Position numbers and translations under genes: made by a program. From Sthenelais limicola (taxonomy: Eukaryota > Annelida > Polychaeta > Phyllodocida > Sigalionidae): a stretch of 64,000 nt of DNA. The notes below the pieces were generated by a model that did no database searches, was not told the DNA's origin, and saw nothing but the letters and a program-made list of their open reading frames with translations. The DNA lies in contig OW804096.1 in assembly GCA_942159475.1 (NCBI GenBank), positions 13,193,871 through 13,257,870 on the forward strand, written 5' to 3'. The stretch's first letter is position 1. Each line of letters starts with the position of its first letter. Shown here piece by piece: positions 54,737 through 64,000 of the stretch.

Positions 54737-55519
54737 ATATATGCATGCGTAGATTTCACTAGCGGAATCTGCTTTTTGACGCTCATGTTATGACGGTCAT
54801 TTCGTGGCGCAAAGTTGTAGGCGCCTGCTTTTGCCGAGTCGGAGGGTTGAGAGACATTAACCGAAGCTTAATAATAATCAAATAAGGCTCATAGCATAAC
54901 TGAAAAAAATGATTTAAATAAATAGTTCTAGAATAATCATTATGAATAATCATAAGGAGAGGCATCCAAGAACCAATTTGATACGAAATCAAGTTAAGCA
55001 TTTAAACAAAAGAAAATGCTTTACTTTTAACTGTACCCTCTTCCTGAATAACCTGGGAGGCGACTGGACACTACTTGGTGGAAAGGGGTTGGGGACAGGG
55101 GAGGGGGAAGGGGTGGAATAAAGGGGTAAATAATGAGCCCCGGGACTGGCCCCTAAGTCTATCCATATAGGGGTAGGTCCTGATCCCCCCTACAAAGTAT
55201 CAATATGTCTCGCATGGGAATCGGCTTGGTGGACTTGGCCCTTTTTATTCATATTTCAATTGTTTGAACGGTGGTAAGGTTGGACTCCCCTGACGCTTTT
55301 CTCCCTCTGCGGTTGTTGCTGTTTCAATCTGCAGTGCATCATTAATCTAAATACAACAAATGGAGCTGGTCAGAGGAGAGTCTTGGTAGGTTGTGTAAAT
55401 TCGCTTCTTCATAATAATTAATAAATAACAATAACTATAAAAAGAACTTAATCAATCGCAGACCTTGCCAAGCTTGGTGGGTCACCAACTTAAATGTAAT
55501 CTCAGATATTGTGTTTCTT
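54737..55519. other. No gene recognised
   Basis: Non-repetitive; a G-rich patch at 55085-55120. Confidence 0.4.
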
Positions 55520-55897
55520 TGTTTGAAAAGGTTTATTTCAAAGTGTTTTATTCACAGGATTTCCTTGTGGGAATGTTTTCATTTCTGGGGTGTCTGGCGC
55601 TGTTAGTAGCCTGAATGCATTTACAAAATTTCAAGATAATGCACTTAATATTTCTATGAATTTCTAAGGTTATTTTATAAAGTACATTTAGCGACTTTAC
55701 TAGTAAATATCCACCCAGAAATATTGCAAACTTTTTCTTCAAAATTAAAAACATCAAACTTAAAATATAGATAGCATTAATAGCTCTCCTACTGTTTACC
55801 ATCATCGGAATCGGCTTGATCTCCTCTTTTCAAATATGATGATATCTCAAAGCTCATTTATTGCAACTTGTGACTCATTTTCCTTTAACACATCATA
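55520..55897 (+). mobile_element. M2-family MITE, left end degraded
   Basis: Has tttcaaagtgttttattcaca, the ccacccagaaatattgcaaa block and cttgtgactcattttccttt near the right end. Confidence 0.8.
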
Positions 55898-56056
55898 TTT
55901 ATGTTGTTGGCCATTACAAAAGTACTTTTTCTAATTTCATATCTAAAAGCTCCATAAGGAAGCATCACTAATGTTTAATTGAATGTGGGATGGATACACT
56001 GCCAATATACTCAGCCCAATAGTCCCCCATTTTCACACTAATACACATGTATACAT

Positions 56057-56534
56057 GGGTCAGATCTCCAGCAATGTATAATCGGCAGCTCTACACATTT
56101 AGCAAATTCTGCTAAATTAGGCTGAAATCTGGCCAATACTAGGTATCTCTAACTATATTTGGCATTGCGTTGATTCAAACAATCCCTTTGGTTATGTTCA
56201 ATTTTATTTTGAATCTCATTTAAGTCTTAAATATTGATGATTTGATGTTGAAAAAGAGTCCCTGGTACAAACTCCAATACATATATTACGCGGAACCTAC
56301 CGGACACTCAAAACAAGAACCATGAGAAATACGAGAGACAATGATCAAAGACATTATTTAATTCATTTCAATCCTTTGTTGGGTATGCCCGGAAGACCTG
56401 CACGGTCCATGGTGCAGACAGTATAATACCGTTTCTGACAACTGTATTGTAAATTGAGCTATTGGAATACAAATTCTATATATAATTGAGAGAATTAGCA
56501 AAGGCGAATTGTGCATTTTCTAGTAACTTCACCC
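56057..56534 (+). mobile_element. M1-family MITE (subtype A, D-type right end) split by a 240-bp insertion
   Basis: The outer flanks are a perfect 4-bp duplication ACAT (56053-56056 and 56535-56538). M1 sequence is present at 56057-56245 and resumes at about 56486, so the piece between is a later insertion. Confidence 0.88.
56246..56485. mobile_element. 240-bp insert nested in an M1 element
   Basis: Bounded by TTGA on both sides (56242-56245 and 56486-56489). It has no obvious terminal inverted repeat and no match elsewhere in the window. Confidence 0.6.
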
Positions 56535-56837
56535 ACATACATATACTACACACATATATCCATATCAGAGCAACGATCTATACATACATCAATACTCGCC
56601 CCATACTGATTGCATATGTAATGGTATTTTTCACCATGAGCAGGGAATTGGCGCGAACCCAAAGCCAAGACAAGAGATGGGAGTAATATTGTCTCATCAG
56701 TTATTAAAGGCGGGGGTAATGAACGAGGCAAAGCTATTATTCCATTAGGATTAGTTATGGCAACAAGCGATAAAGGTTTCATAATATATGAGGTTATTGG
56801 CCCATTGTACCGGTCTTACTGGCCCGCCTTTGTATCA

Positions 56838-56893
56838 GGGTGAAGCCTCCAGAAAATGTACAATTCGCCTCCTTTACCAATTCTCTCAAATAT
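56838..56893 (-). mobile_element. M1 fragment (D-type end)
   Basis: gggtgaagcctccagaaaat through caattctctcaaata, then unrelated sequence. Confidence 0.7.
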
Positions 56894-57294
56894 TGGCCAA
56901 TAAAGAAACATACAATCACAACCAAAAGATAGATCAGTAAATAGTTTACTTGGTCTGTTCAGATTTGTTTGGGTTTGTTTTACAAATTTTATTTCGTAGA
57001 TATTACACATTTTGTGATACGTTTCAATCACACTAACATAAACTTTAGAAACATAGACAATGTATTATAAATATGATGTTGTTCAGTTCATTAAATTTCA
57101 TTGAATTTTTTAAAGATTTAACAGATCCATGGACGTTTGCACCTCAATCTGTCTGTCTCAATCTACTTAAAGATATCCATCTCTGATAAGTTTTGAATAT
57201 GGTTATTCATATAATTCATATAAAGGGTAACGGCCGGGAGATCTGGATATTATCTAGAGGTCTGTTTACCTATTCTATCTATATCTCATGCACT
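56894..57294. other. No gene recognised
   Basis: AT-rich spacer. Confidence 0.4.
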
Positions 57295-57378
57295 TTATTT
57301 TATCATTATTTATATGTACCCCTATGTACGCAGAGTTGGAATAAAGTAGTTTCTTATCTTATCTTATCTTATCTTAAT
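57295..57378 (+). mobile_element. Retroelement 3' tail with (TCTTA)n
   Basis: ggaataaagtagtttcttat followed by three to four cttat units. The aataaag plus pentamer tail suggests a LINE or SINE end. Confidence 0.5.
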
Positions 57379-57429
57379 TCATGTATGTGTAATATAAATG
57401 GTAATATTTGTCTGTGTTTGATTGATTTG

Positions 57430-57605
57430 TCTGTGTTTCTCCGTCTCCTCCCTCTCTCTCTTTCTCTCTCTCCCTCTCTCTATATCTCGCCCTCTTCCTC
57501 CCCTCTCTCCCCCTCTCTCCCCCTCTCTTTTTCCTCTCTCTCTACATCTCTCTCCCTCTCCCACCCCTCTTTCTCTCTTTCTCCCTCTGTCTCTTTCCCT
57601 CTCCT
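57430..57605. repeat. CT-rich tract
   Basis: Degenerate polypyrimidine; its ORFs on both strands are low complexity. Confidence 0.9.
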
Positions 57606-57689
57606 CAATCCGTATTCTAAAAGGATTTAGTCGGTGGATGTTTAGTGACTGATATTGGGATGAAATTCCTGACACATCTCAAAAACATG

Positions 57690-57790
57690 GTACAGGTTTT
57701 CAAAATACTGTTCAACATAACCAATGATATTCCTTGAACCAAGGCAATACCAAATATATACTCAAATATGCATGCACTAGTATTTTTTTT
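57690..57790 (-). mobile_element. M1 fragment (subtype E middle)
   Basis: gttttcaaaatactgttcaac through caaggcaataccaaatata; both ends missing. Confidence 0.65.
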
Positions 57791-57831
57791 TTCTGCAGAT
57801 CTGCTGAATCGAATCAGGCAGAATGTATTAT

Positions 57832-58056
57832 GGGTTAAATCACCAGAAAATGTACAATTCACCTTCACCAATTCTCTCAAATAACCCAAATTTAAGAGAG
57901 AAATCAGGTTCAAAATACAATTCAACATAACCAAACATACTGTTTGAATCAAGGCAATAATAAATATACACTCAGATAAATAATTTTTCAGTCTAATTTA
58001 GACGAATTTACTAAATGTGTTGATCGGCCAATTGTGCATTTTCTGAAAATCTGACA
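57832..58056 (-). mobile_element. M1-family MITE (subtype E, D-type left end)
   Basis: Perfect 4-bp duplication TTAT (57828-57831 and 58057-58060). Confidence 0.92.
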
Positions 58057-58067
58057 CTTATAATTGC

Positions 58068-58112
58068 AACAAAATTGCCGATTGTACATTTTCTGGCGAT
58101 CTGACTGACCCC
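58068..58112 (+). mobile_element. M1 fragment (right terminus, D-type)
   Basis: gccgattgtacattttctgg then cgatctgactgaccc. Confidence 0.6.
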
Positions 58113-58491
58113 TGGCTATCTGACAGTATCTTTAATATCCTTTGTCACCCTCTACCCCCACTCACCATCAGTCCTTACCAGCCTTAATTGGATTATTTTA
58201 ATAATAAAAACCCAGCCTGACAAAGAAGAAACTTTGTTCATTCTTTAAGCCTTTCACCAGACATTATCACCCAATAAATGACTGAAAGATGGGGTGGGGT
58301 CAGAGGGGCGGGCTAAAGTTAAAAAGCTATGGTGTTCCGCCCCCTCCTGCCCCTCCCACTCCTGCCTTTATATTGATAGTGTTCAGACTAGCGAGAGAAT
58401 TGGTCACAATGGCCGATGTCCGGCCTGTCTATACTGTTTCAAATTATTGCATTGAGTAGGTAGTATGAGGGAGTTTGATATGCTGGGATAT
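58113..58491. other. Nothing recognised
   Basis: Mixed composition, no shared repeat, no ORF of note. Confidence 0.4.
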
Positions 58492-58727
58492 GGGTCAGAT
58501 TTTTCAGAAAGTGTACAATTGGCAGCTGTACACATTTAGTAATTTCGACTAAATTAGGCTGCAATTTGGACAATACTAGGTAAATTCGAGTATATTCGGC
58601 ATTGCCTTGATTCTAGCAATCTGTTTGGTTAGGTTGAACTCTATTTTGAACTTTATTTTTGTCTGAAATGTGGGTTATTTGAGAGGAATGGTGAAGGTGA
58701 ATTGTACATTTTCTGAAAATCTGACCC
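58492..58727 (+). mobile_element. M1-family MITE (subtype A)
   Basis: ATAT on both sides; near consensus. Confidence 0.93.
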
Positions 58728-58939
58728 ATATAATAAACACGTAGGGAGGACAGAGAGGGAGGGGTTTGTTGTGTTGTTTGGTGGATAGTCATTTCGTTTT
58801 CTATAGATGGATATGCTATGTTTTGGATTTGAATTTGAAAACTTGTGAGCGAGTGAGCGTGTTTTGATTAATCTTCCTGAATAGAACATGTGTCCAAAAA
58901 TGATCTTGTTATGCGATGCTGAATAGGCCCCCCAAAAAA

Positions 58940-59262
58940 TAGGTGTGTTTCCGATTGACCCCCCTACCTAGAAAAACCTTACCCTACCTAAAATTTCTTT
59001 TATCATACCTGATTTTTTCCCCATCATATCTTACTTTTTTTGGATTTTTTGACAAAAAAAGCTTATAAAAGCAGGAAAACGGGTTTTCCTAACCCAAAAC
59101 TGTCAAAAAGCACATTTCCCATGTTCAAAACAACTATTGTTATGAAAAAGACATTTTTTTCAGTTCCTGGGAGGTGGTTTCCAAACAAAAAAAAATAACA
59201 AAAATAAAAAGTTACCACCCCCCCAACCTAGTTTTCAGCCAGATAAATCGGAAACACACCTA
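58940..59262. mobile_element. M6-family MITE, complete
   Basis: Terminal inverted repeats taggtgtgtttccgatt and aatcggaaacacaccta. If the outer TA is a target duplication, the element is GGTGTG...CACACC. The interior aaagcaggaaaac and catttccc.tgttcaaaac blocks are shared with 21941-22200. Confidence 0.85.
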
Positions 59263-59999
59263 ATTTTTTTGTTGGCCATATACAAAAATAACCTTTTTAA
59301 TAAATGCTGAATTGCGATAAAGGAGTTCTCAGTGTATGTCTGAAATGTACTTTTACAACAATGAGGGTGATGTGATACTAGATACTATAATTAAAAGTGT
59401 CAAGTTCTGTCAAGTTTTAAGGTAATTGCTAAGACATTTATAAACTTGTAACTTTAATTTAATTAATACCTTTTATTAAGTTTGACCAAAATAGCATGTG
59501 TAACATCAAATCAATGAGGGGGAAATATGGGGAAATGTTCAATATTCATTCAGTTGCTAATATCTTTTATAGCAAAACCAAATCTATCATCACTGTCCCA
59601 AGTCAAATTCAGAGAATGAAATTCGAAGAAAATCTAAGGTGTTGATATATAAAATTTAGGCCCTGATGATCTATTGTTGTATTTTATTAATTAACGATTC
59701 CAAAGTTTAAACCCCACGAATAGTGATAATTTGGATATTCTAATTAGTATTATTTTTTCAAGCTATTTTCACTATTATGTCATTGTAATCCCACTAGCTA
59801 TCGTTATAACTTGATATTATAAAATTCCGCTGGTTGGGATGGAAACAACACTTTGAGTAATTCATGTCCTGATTTATAATAAATAAATACTTTTTGATTC
59901 AAAAATAAAAATCTGCTAAGGTTAGGTTTTAAACTTTGCAATTATAGGTCTAAATCAAACAACAAACAAATGTTTGATTCCCACTTTATTGTTCTAAAC
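59263..59999. other. No gene recognised
   Basis: AT-rich, no shared repeat. Confidence 0.4.
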
Positions 60000-60250
60000 G
60001 GAATCAAAAGTTCAAGAGGCTACAATCGACTGCCGCGATCTATTACGACCCACGTGGTCTCTGATGAGCGATAAAAGGGAAAAGGAGCGCGAGGCCAGCT
60101 TCCTCACACGGCCGCCAGAGCTTTGTGGCGCTCCAATTAAAAACCTTCATAAATTATGCATATTTAGCACCGGATATTAGCCCAGGCTGTGTAATTACAA
60201 TTCTCCCATTTAGAACAAACAAGGCAGCATTTGTCATGGTTTAAACCTTT
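60000..60250. promoter_or_regulatory. Candidate conserved noncoding element
   Basis: Non-repetitive, with many transcription-factor-like words: CCAATTAAAAAC, AAATTATGCATATTTAG (POU/homeodomain type) and GTAATTAC. No ORF. Called only from composition and motif density. Confidence 0.35.
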
Positions 60251-60469
60251 GTTTTCCGACTTCATTGCTTGCAAGAAAGTGTTAATAAATTGTTTTCTAA
60301 GCCATCCGGGGATCAAGATCTATAGAGCAAAAATGTGAAGGAATTATTGCGTGTTTTGGCTGCTCTAAGTTGTGACAGGATTTAATTACTAGAACTAGCG
60401 CCGGGTTTAAATCTGAAGGCATGCTGCTGACTGGAAGGGAGGAATGGGACCTAGAATGTATTTGAAGGT

Positions 60470-61665
60470 GTGGGCTTAGGGGGGCTGAGGAGACATAGGG
60501 GGCTGAGGGGACTGAGGGGGGCTGAGGGGGCTGAAGGGGCTGAGGGGGGCTGAGGGGGCTGAAGGGGCTGAGGGGGGCTGAGGGGGCTGAGGGGGGCTGA
60601 GGGGGGCTGAAGGGACTGAGAGGGGCTGAGGAGGGCTCGTGGGCTGAGGGGGGGGGGCTTAGAGGACATAAGGGTTGAAGGGGCTGACGGGGCTGAGGGG
60701 GCCTGAGGGGGGCTGAGGAGGGCTCGTGGGCTGAGGGGGGGCTGAGAGGACATAAGGGTTGAAGGGGCTGAGGGGGGCTGAGGGGTCAAAGGGGGTCAGC
60801 GGGAACTGAGGGGGCCGGGGGAACTGAGAGGGGATTGGGAGGGGCTGAGGGGCTTGATTGGGGCTGAGGGGGACAGCGAGGGGGCTGAAAGGGGTTTAGA
60901 GGGGATTGAGGGGACTAAGAAGGGGTGGGGGGACTGAGAGGGGGTTGAAAGGGGCTGAGAGGGGATTGGGGGGACTAAGAAGAGCTGAGGGGCACAGATA
61001 GGGGGCTGAAAGGGGCTGAAAGGGATTGAGAGGGGCTGAGAAGGACTGAGGGGGACAGAGAGGGGGCTGAAAGGGGCTGGGAGGGGTTGAAAGAGACTGA
61101 GGTGATTGAGGGGAAATAAGAAAGGGTGGGGGGACTGAGAAGGGGTTGAAAGGGGTTGAGAGGGGATTGAGGGGACTAAGAAGAGCTGAGGGGGAAAGAG
61201 AGGGGACTGAAAGGGGCTGAGGGGGGATTGAGGGGGACTAAGAAGGACTAAGGGGGACAGCGAGGGGGTTGAAAGGGGTTTAGAGGGGATTGAGAGGAAA
61301 TAAGAAGGGGTGGGGGACTGAGAGGGGGTTGAAAGGGGCTGAGAGGGGATTGAGGGGGACTAAAAAGGGGTGGGGGACTGAGAGGGAGTTGAAAGGGGCT
61401 GAGAGGGGATTGGGGGGGACTAAGAAGAGCTGAGGGGCACAGATAGGGGGCTGAAAGAGGCTGAAAGGGATTGAGTGGGGCTGAGAAGGACTGAGGGGGG
61501 CAGAGAGGGGGCTGAAAGGGGCTGGGAGGGGTTGAAAGAGACTGGGGGGATTGAGGGGGAATAAGAAGGGCTGAGGGGGACTGAGAGGGGGTTGAAAGGG
61601 GCTGAGAGGGGATTGAGGGGGGCTAAGAAGGGCTGAGAGGGACTGAGAGGGGATTGAGGTTTCTG
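60470..61665. repeat. G-rich minisatellite array, GGGGCTGAGG type
   Basis: About 1.2 kb of 9-20-bp units (ggggctgagg, gagaggggattgag, actaagaag). From 60890 on there is a higher-order period of roughly 90-230 bp: aaggggtggggg..actgagag and cacagatagggggctga each recur. Almost all G is on the plus strand. Pro/Ser-rich minus-strand ORFs are by-products. Confidence 0.95.
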
Positions 61666-61827
61666 CATGAGGTGGCTGAGGTGCCTTACCATCTCCTTAG
61701 CAAGGAAAAATAACGAAAGAAGGACAATATTAACTAAGGATTTGTTATGCAACGGGCCCCTGTGGTATGAAAAGTGGGTCTTGTTCTTAAATATAAAGTA
61801 TCAGGGTTAAACAAGTGAAGAATATGA

Positions 61828-62062
61828 GGATCGGATTTTCAGAAAATGTACAATTGGCAACTCTACACATTTAGGAAATTCTCCTAAATTAGGCTGAACA
61901 ATGATGAATACCGGGTATATCTGAGTATTTTTGGTATCTGAATGATTTAAAGTATCAGTTCTGTTATGTTAAACTGCATTTTGAAGCTCATTTTTGTCTT
62001 AAATTTGGGTTATTTGGGCGGATTGGTGAAGGCCAATTGTACTTTTTCCGAAGATCTGACCC
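61828..62062 (+). mobile_element. M1-family MITE (subtype B)
   Basis: Perfect 4-bp duplication ATGA (61824-61827 and 62063-62066); begins ggatcggattttcag. Confidence 0.92.
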
Positions 62063-62089
62063 ATGAAAGGGATTGGGAGCCCTTGTGTC

Positions 62090-62370
62090 CCCCTCAGAAT
62101 CTACTGCTATTTATCTTTGGCATCAGATGCCATTAAATCTCGACTGGCAGGATAATTTCTTTTTTAATCTTTCGCAAGGAATGCAAGCAGCTAGCAGGGT
62201 TCTGGTTAGATGGATTGATTAATTTGGCGAATCCAAATATTTTCCTCGTCCGTCGGAAGCATTCACATGTTCCAGGGAAGGCCTTGACAATCGGGCGATA
62301 AAAGGGGAACTGATCAATGTCTCATCAATACATAATCAGCAATTATTGGTGTAAAAACAATCTGCACATG
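62090..62370. promoter_or_regulatory. Candidate conserved noncoding element
   Basis: Non-repetitive, with TGGATTGATTAATTTGG, AGGAATGCAAG, TTGACAATC and GGGCGATAAAAGGGG; the last resembles GAGCGATAAAAGGGA in 60000-60250. No ORF. Confidence 0.3.
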
Positions 62371-62514
62371 GGGCTAACGGGAGTGGGGGTGGAGTGTGGG
62401 GAGGGGTGTCAAGGATAAACGGGGAAGTGGGGGCATTCAAGAAGAAGAAGGGTGTTTAAAGGGGTTTATCTGGGGCAAATCTAACGAGTTGTTTAATAAA
62501 GACTAAATTATTTA

Positions 62515-62795
62515 TGTGATGTGTTCCAGAGAAATTAGTCACCAGTCGCAAAAATGATGATTTCTAAATTGATTTATTCGCAATATCTCTTTCTATGAAT
62601 GTTCTCATATTTGGAGAGTTTAGCGCTGTAACTAATATAAATACATGTATCAAGTTGTAGGACAGGGTATCAAATATATCTTTGTGTTTCCAAGGTCATA
62701 ATATGGAGTACATTTAATTGCTTTATTGGTAATTGCCCACCCAGAAATATTGCAAACCTTTTTCCAAGATAAATGTAAATATGTTCTGTTTGTTA
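62515..62795 (+). mobile_element. M2-family MITE, right part missing
   Basis: Starts tgtgatgtgttccagagaaa and runs to the cccacccagaaatattgcaaa block. Confidence 0.8.
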
Positions 62796-63136
62796 AAGAG
62801 TACAACGTTCATTATCAATCCCTATTTATATATACTTTCTTTCTGGTATGCCTGTAAGAACTATTGAAACAACCATTTATTATTTATCATATATTATATT
62901 ATTCATTAACCATTTTCAATAACTTTGCATTTATAAAATTGGTAATGAAAAACTACTATACTAAATGATTTCTATTGCTATTTCCTTCCTTTCTTTGCCC
63001 TTATGTTTCTTTTTGCAGTTTGAAAAATATCCATTGTATGAATAATTAGGAGGGTGCACCTTTTTAGTCACATGGCAAAATCAATAGAAATAATTTTTAA
63101 AAATGTCACTCCCGATCAGGGTCCACTGCACTATAT
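62796..63136. other. Nothing recognised
   Basis: AT-rich. Probably where the M2 right half was lost; a tgaaaaatatccattgtatgaat remnant is at 63021. Confidence 0.4.
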
Positions 63137-63351
63137 TGGTCAGATTTTCGAAAAATGTACAATTGGCAGCTGTACACATTTAGGTGAATTCGGTGAATAT
63201 TAGGTGAATTCGAGTATATTCGGCATTACATTGATTCTAGCAATCGGTTTGGTTAGATTGAACTGTATTTTGAATTCATTTTTTGTCGGAAATTTGGGTT
63301 ATTTGAGAGGATTGGCGAAGTTGAATTGTACGTTTTCTGAAAATCTGACAC
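63137..63351 (+). mobile_element. M1-family MITE (subtype A), short deletion
   Basis: About 20 bp are lost in the first third. Flanks ATAT and ATAG differ by one base. Confidence 0.85.
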
Positions 63352-63605
63352 ATAGATGTACGATATGTTTGGATCTTAAAAGCCTATTAGCATCATCGTA
63401 AATGTACGACTATGAGGTTTTTACAATACGAGGGTTGGAGCATAACCTAATGCATTTGAAAATGGTTTTCTCAGACTAGTCCTAGATCATTTGGCGTTTT
63501 ACCAATATGTAAAAGACTTTTAAGTCCTGGAAGTGGACTTTTTAAGTCCTGGAACTAACAGAACAGTTAAATTGCCCAAATTGGTGGTCAAATGATTTTC
63601 AAATA

Positions 63606-63815
63606 CTGTAAACGTATTAATGTTTGGGCAGTATTTGTTTTCATTATTTTTGTGCACCCACCTTTGTGCGTAAAAATAAATCCTGCGCAAAAGGTATAAA
63701 TTTTATTGCATAAACAACGTGTGAGGCTTCCTTGCTGCACAAATTTAAATCTATGCAAAACTCTGTCAAAGTAATTTAGTAAATTTATCTGCGCGAAAAT
63801 AAATACGTTTACAGT
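63606..63815 (-). mobile_element. M5-family MITE, complete
   Basis: Termini CTGTAAACGTATTAAT and TAAATACGTTTACAG are inverted, and each is bordered by TA (target duplication as in Tc1/mariner elements). The ttttcgcgc-rich ends match the copy at 39007-39190. Short ORF 63588-63839 is fortuitous. Confidence 0.85.
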
Positions 63816-64000
63816 AGGTATGAATAGAACATAACACAAACTAGAGAAACTTCAGTTTTGGTCAATGTTAGCTAAGCATAGAGGAAGAAGAGAAATTTCA
63901 ATTTGAGATGTTTTCACGTGCTACCAAAGAACCCCATCCATATTAAAACACCTCACTAGCCTTCAAAAACCATCTTAAAGTGAGACAACTCCTCTTCCCC
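63816..64000. other. Nothing recognised
   Basis: Last 185 bp; no motif. Confidence 0.4.

Noticed and set aside
63588..63839. 83-residue ORF similar to ORFs at 38965-39239
   Set aside because: The similarity is that of the M5 element in reverse; frames and stops are not conserved.
1..64000. tRNA, rRNA or snRNA genes
   Set aside because: No cloverleaf with A and B boxes and no rRNA or snRNA signature could be read by eye; tRNAscan-SE and Rfam would settle it.

Overview
This is a repeat-dominated, AT-rich piece of animal nuclear DNA, most probably from an aquatic invertebrate. No intact host gene is recognisable. The reasons for the assignment are a CR1/L2-type LINE, several families of short inverted-repeat transposons (MITEs), long micro- and minisatellites and very low coding density. 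I cannot name the species.

Layout. Bases 1-9000 are bounded by diverged inverted repeats (about 9-480 and 8560-8999). Inside, all on the minus strand, lie a CR1/L2-like LINE with an intact 984-residue endonuclease/reverse transcriptase ORF (2769-5723) and a 3' hexamer tail (about 1863). Upstream of it are a diverged tandem-repeat block (6460-7110), an ORF with SGNH/GDSL-hydrolase motifs (7155-7838) and an exon-like ORF matching the C-terminal half of the NADAR domain (7931-8277). This NADAR + SGNH pair next to a LINE is the most interesting coding content.

From 9 to 64 kb the window is a mosaic of short non-autonomous elements. Family M1 (about 235 bp, ends GGGTCAGA...TCTGACCC) has about 45 copies or fragments, and 17 full copies have perfect 4-bp target duplications. 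M2 is about 400 bp (TIR TGTGATGTGTTCC...), M3 about 320-350 bp (TIR AATAGGGGA), M4 about 130-220 bp (TIR AGTCTAGGCCCAAA), M5 about 215 bp (TIR CTGTAAACG, flanked by TA), M6 about 320 bp (TIR GGTGTGTTTCCGATT), and R5 is a repeat with a (CTCA)n end. LINE-like 3' tails recur. Between them sit tandem arrays: CT-rich tracts (17.9-19.4, 46.9-47.2, 57.4-57.6 kb), a 60-bp repeat (31.1-31.8 kb), a 9-bp CAACACCAG repeat (33.5-33.9 kb), a 12-bp repeat shared by 47.4, 52.2 and 52.8 kb, and two strongly G-rich arrays (49.9-50.7 and 60.5-61.7 kb).

The few non-repetitive islands (28.4-28.6, 35.2-35.4, 40.5-40.7, 42.6-42.8, 47.6-48.0, 60.0-60.25, 62.1-62.4 kb) look more like regulatory DNA than genes. They carry CTCF-like sites, a perfect DR5 nuclear-receptor site and clustered nuclear-receptor half-sites. 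Three loci carry hammerhead-ribozyme-like cores. All family names M1-M6 and R5 are my own labels. Target duplications, inverted repeats and motifs were read by eye, and boundaries of diverged copies are approximate.
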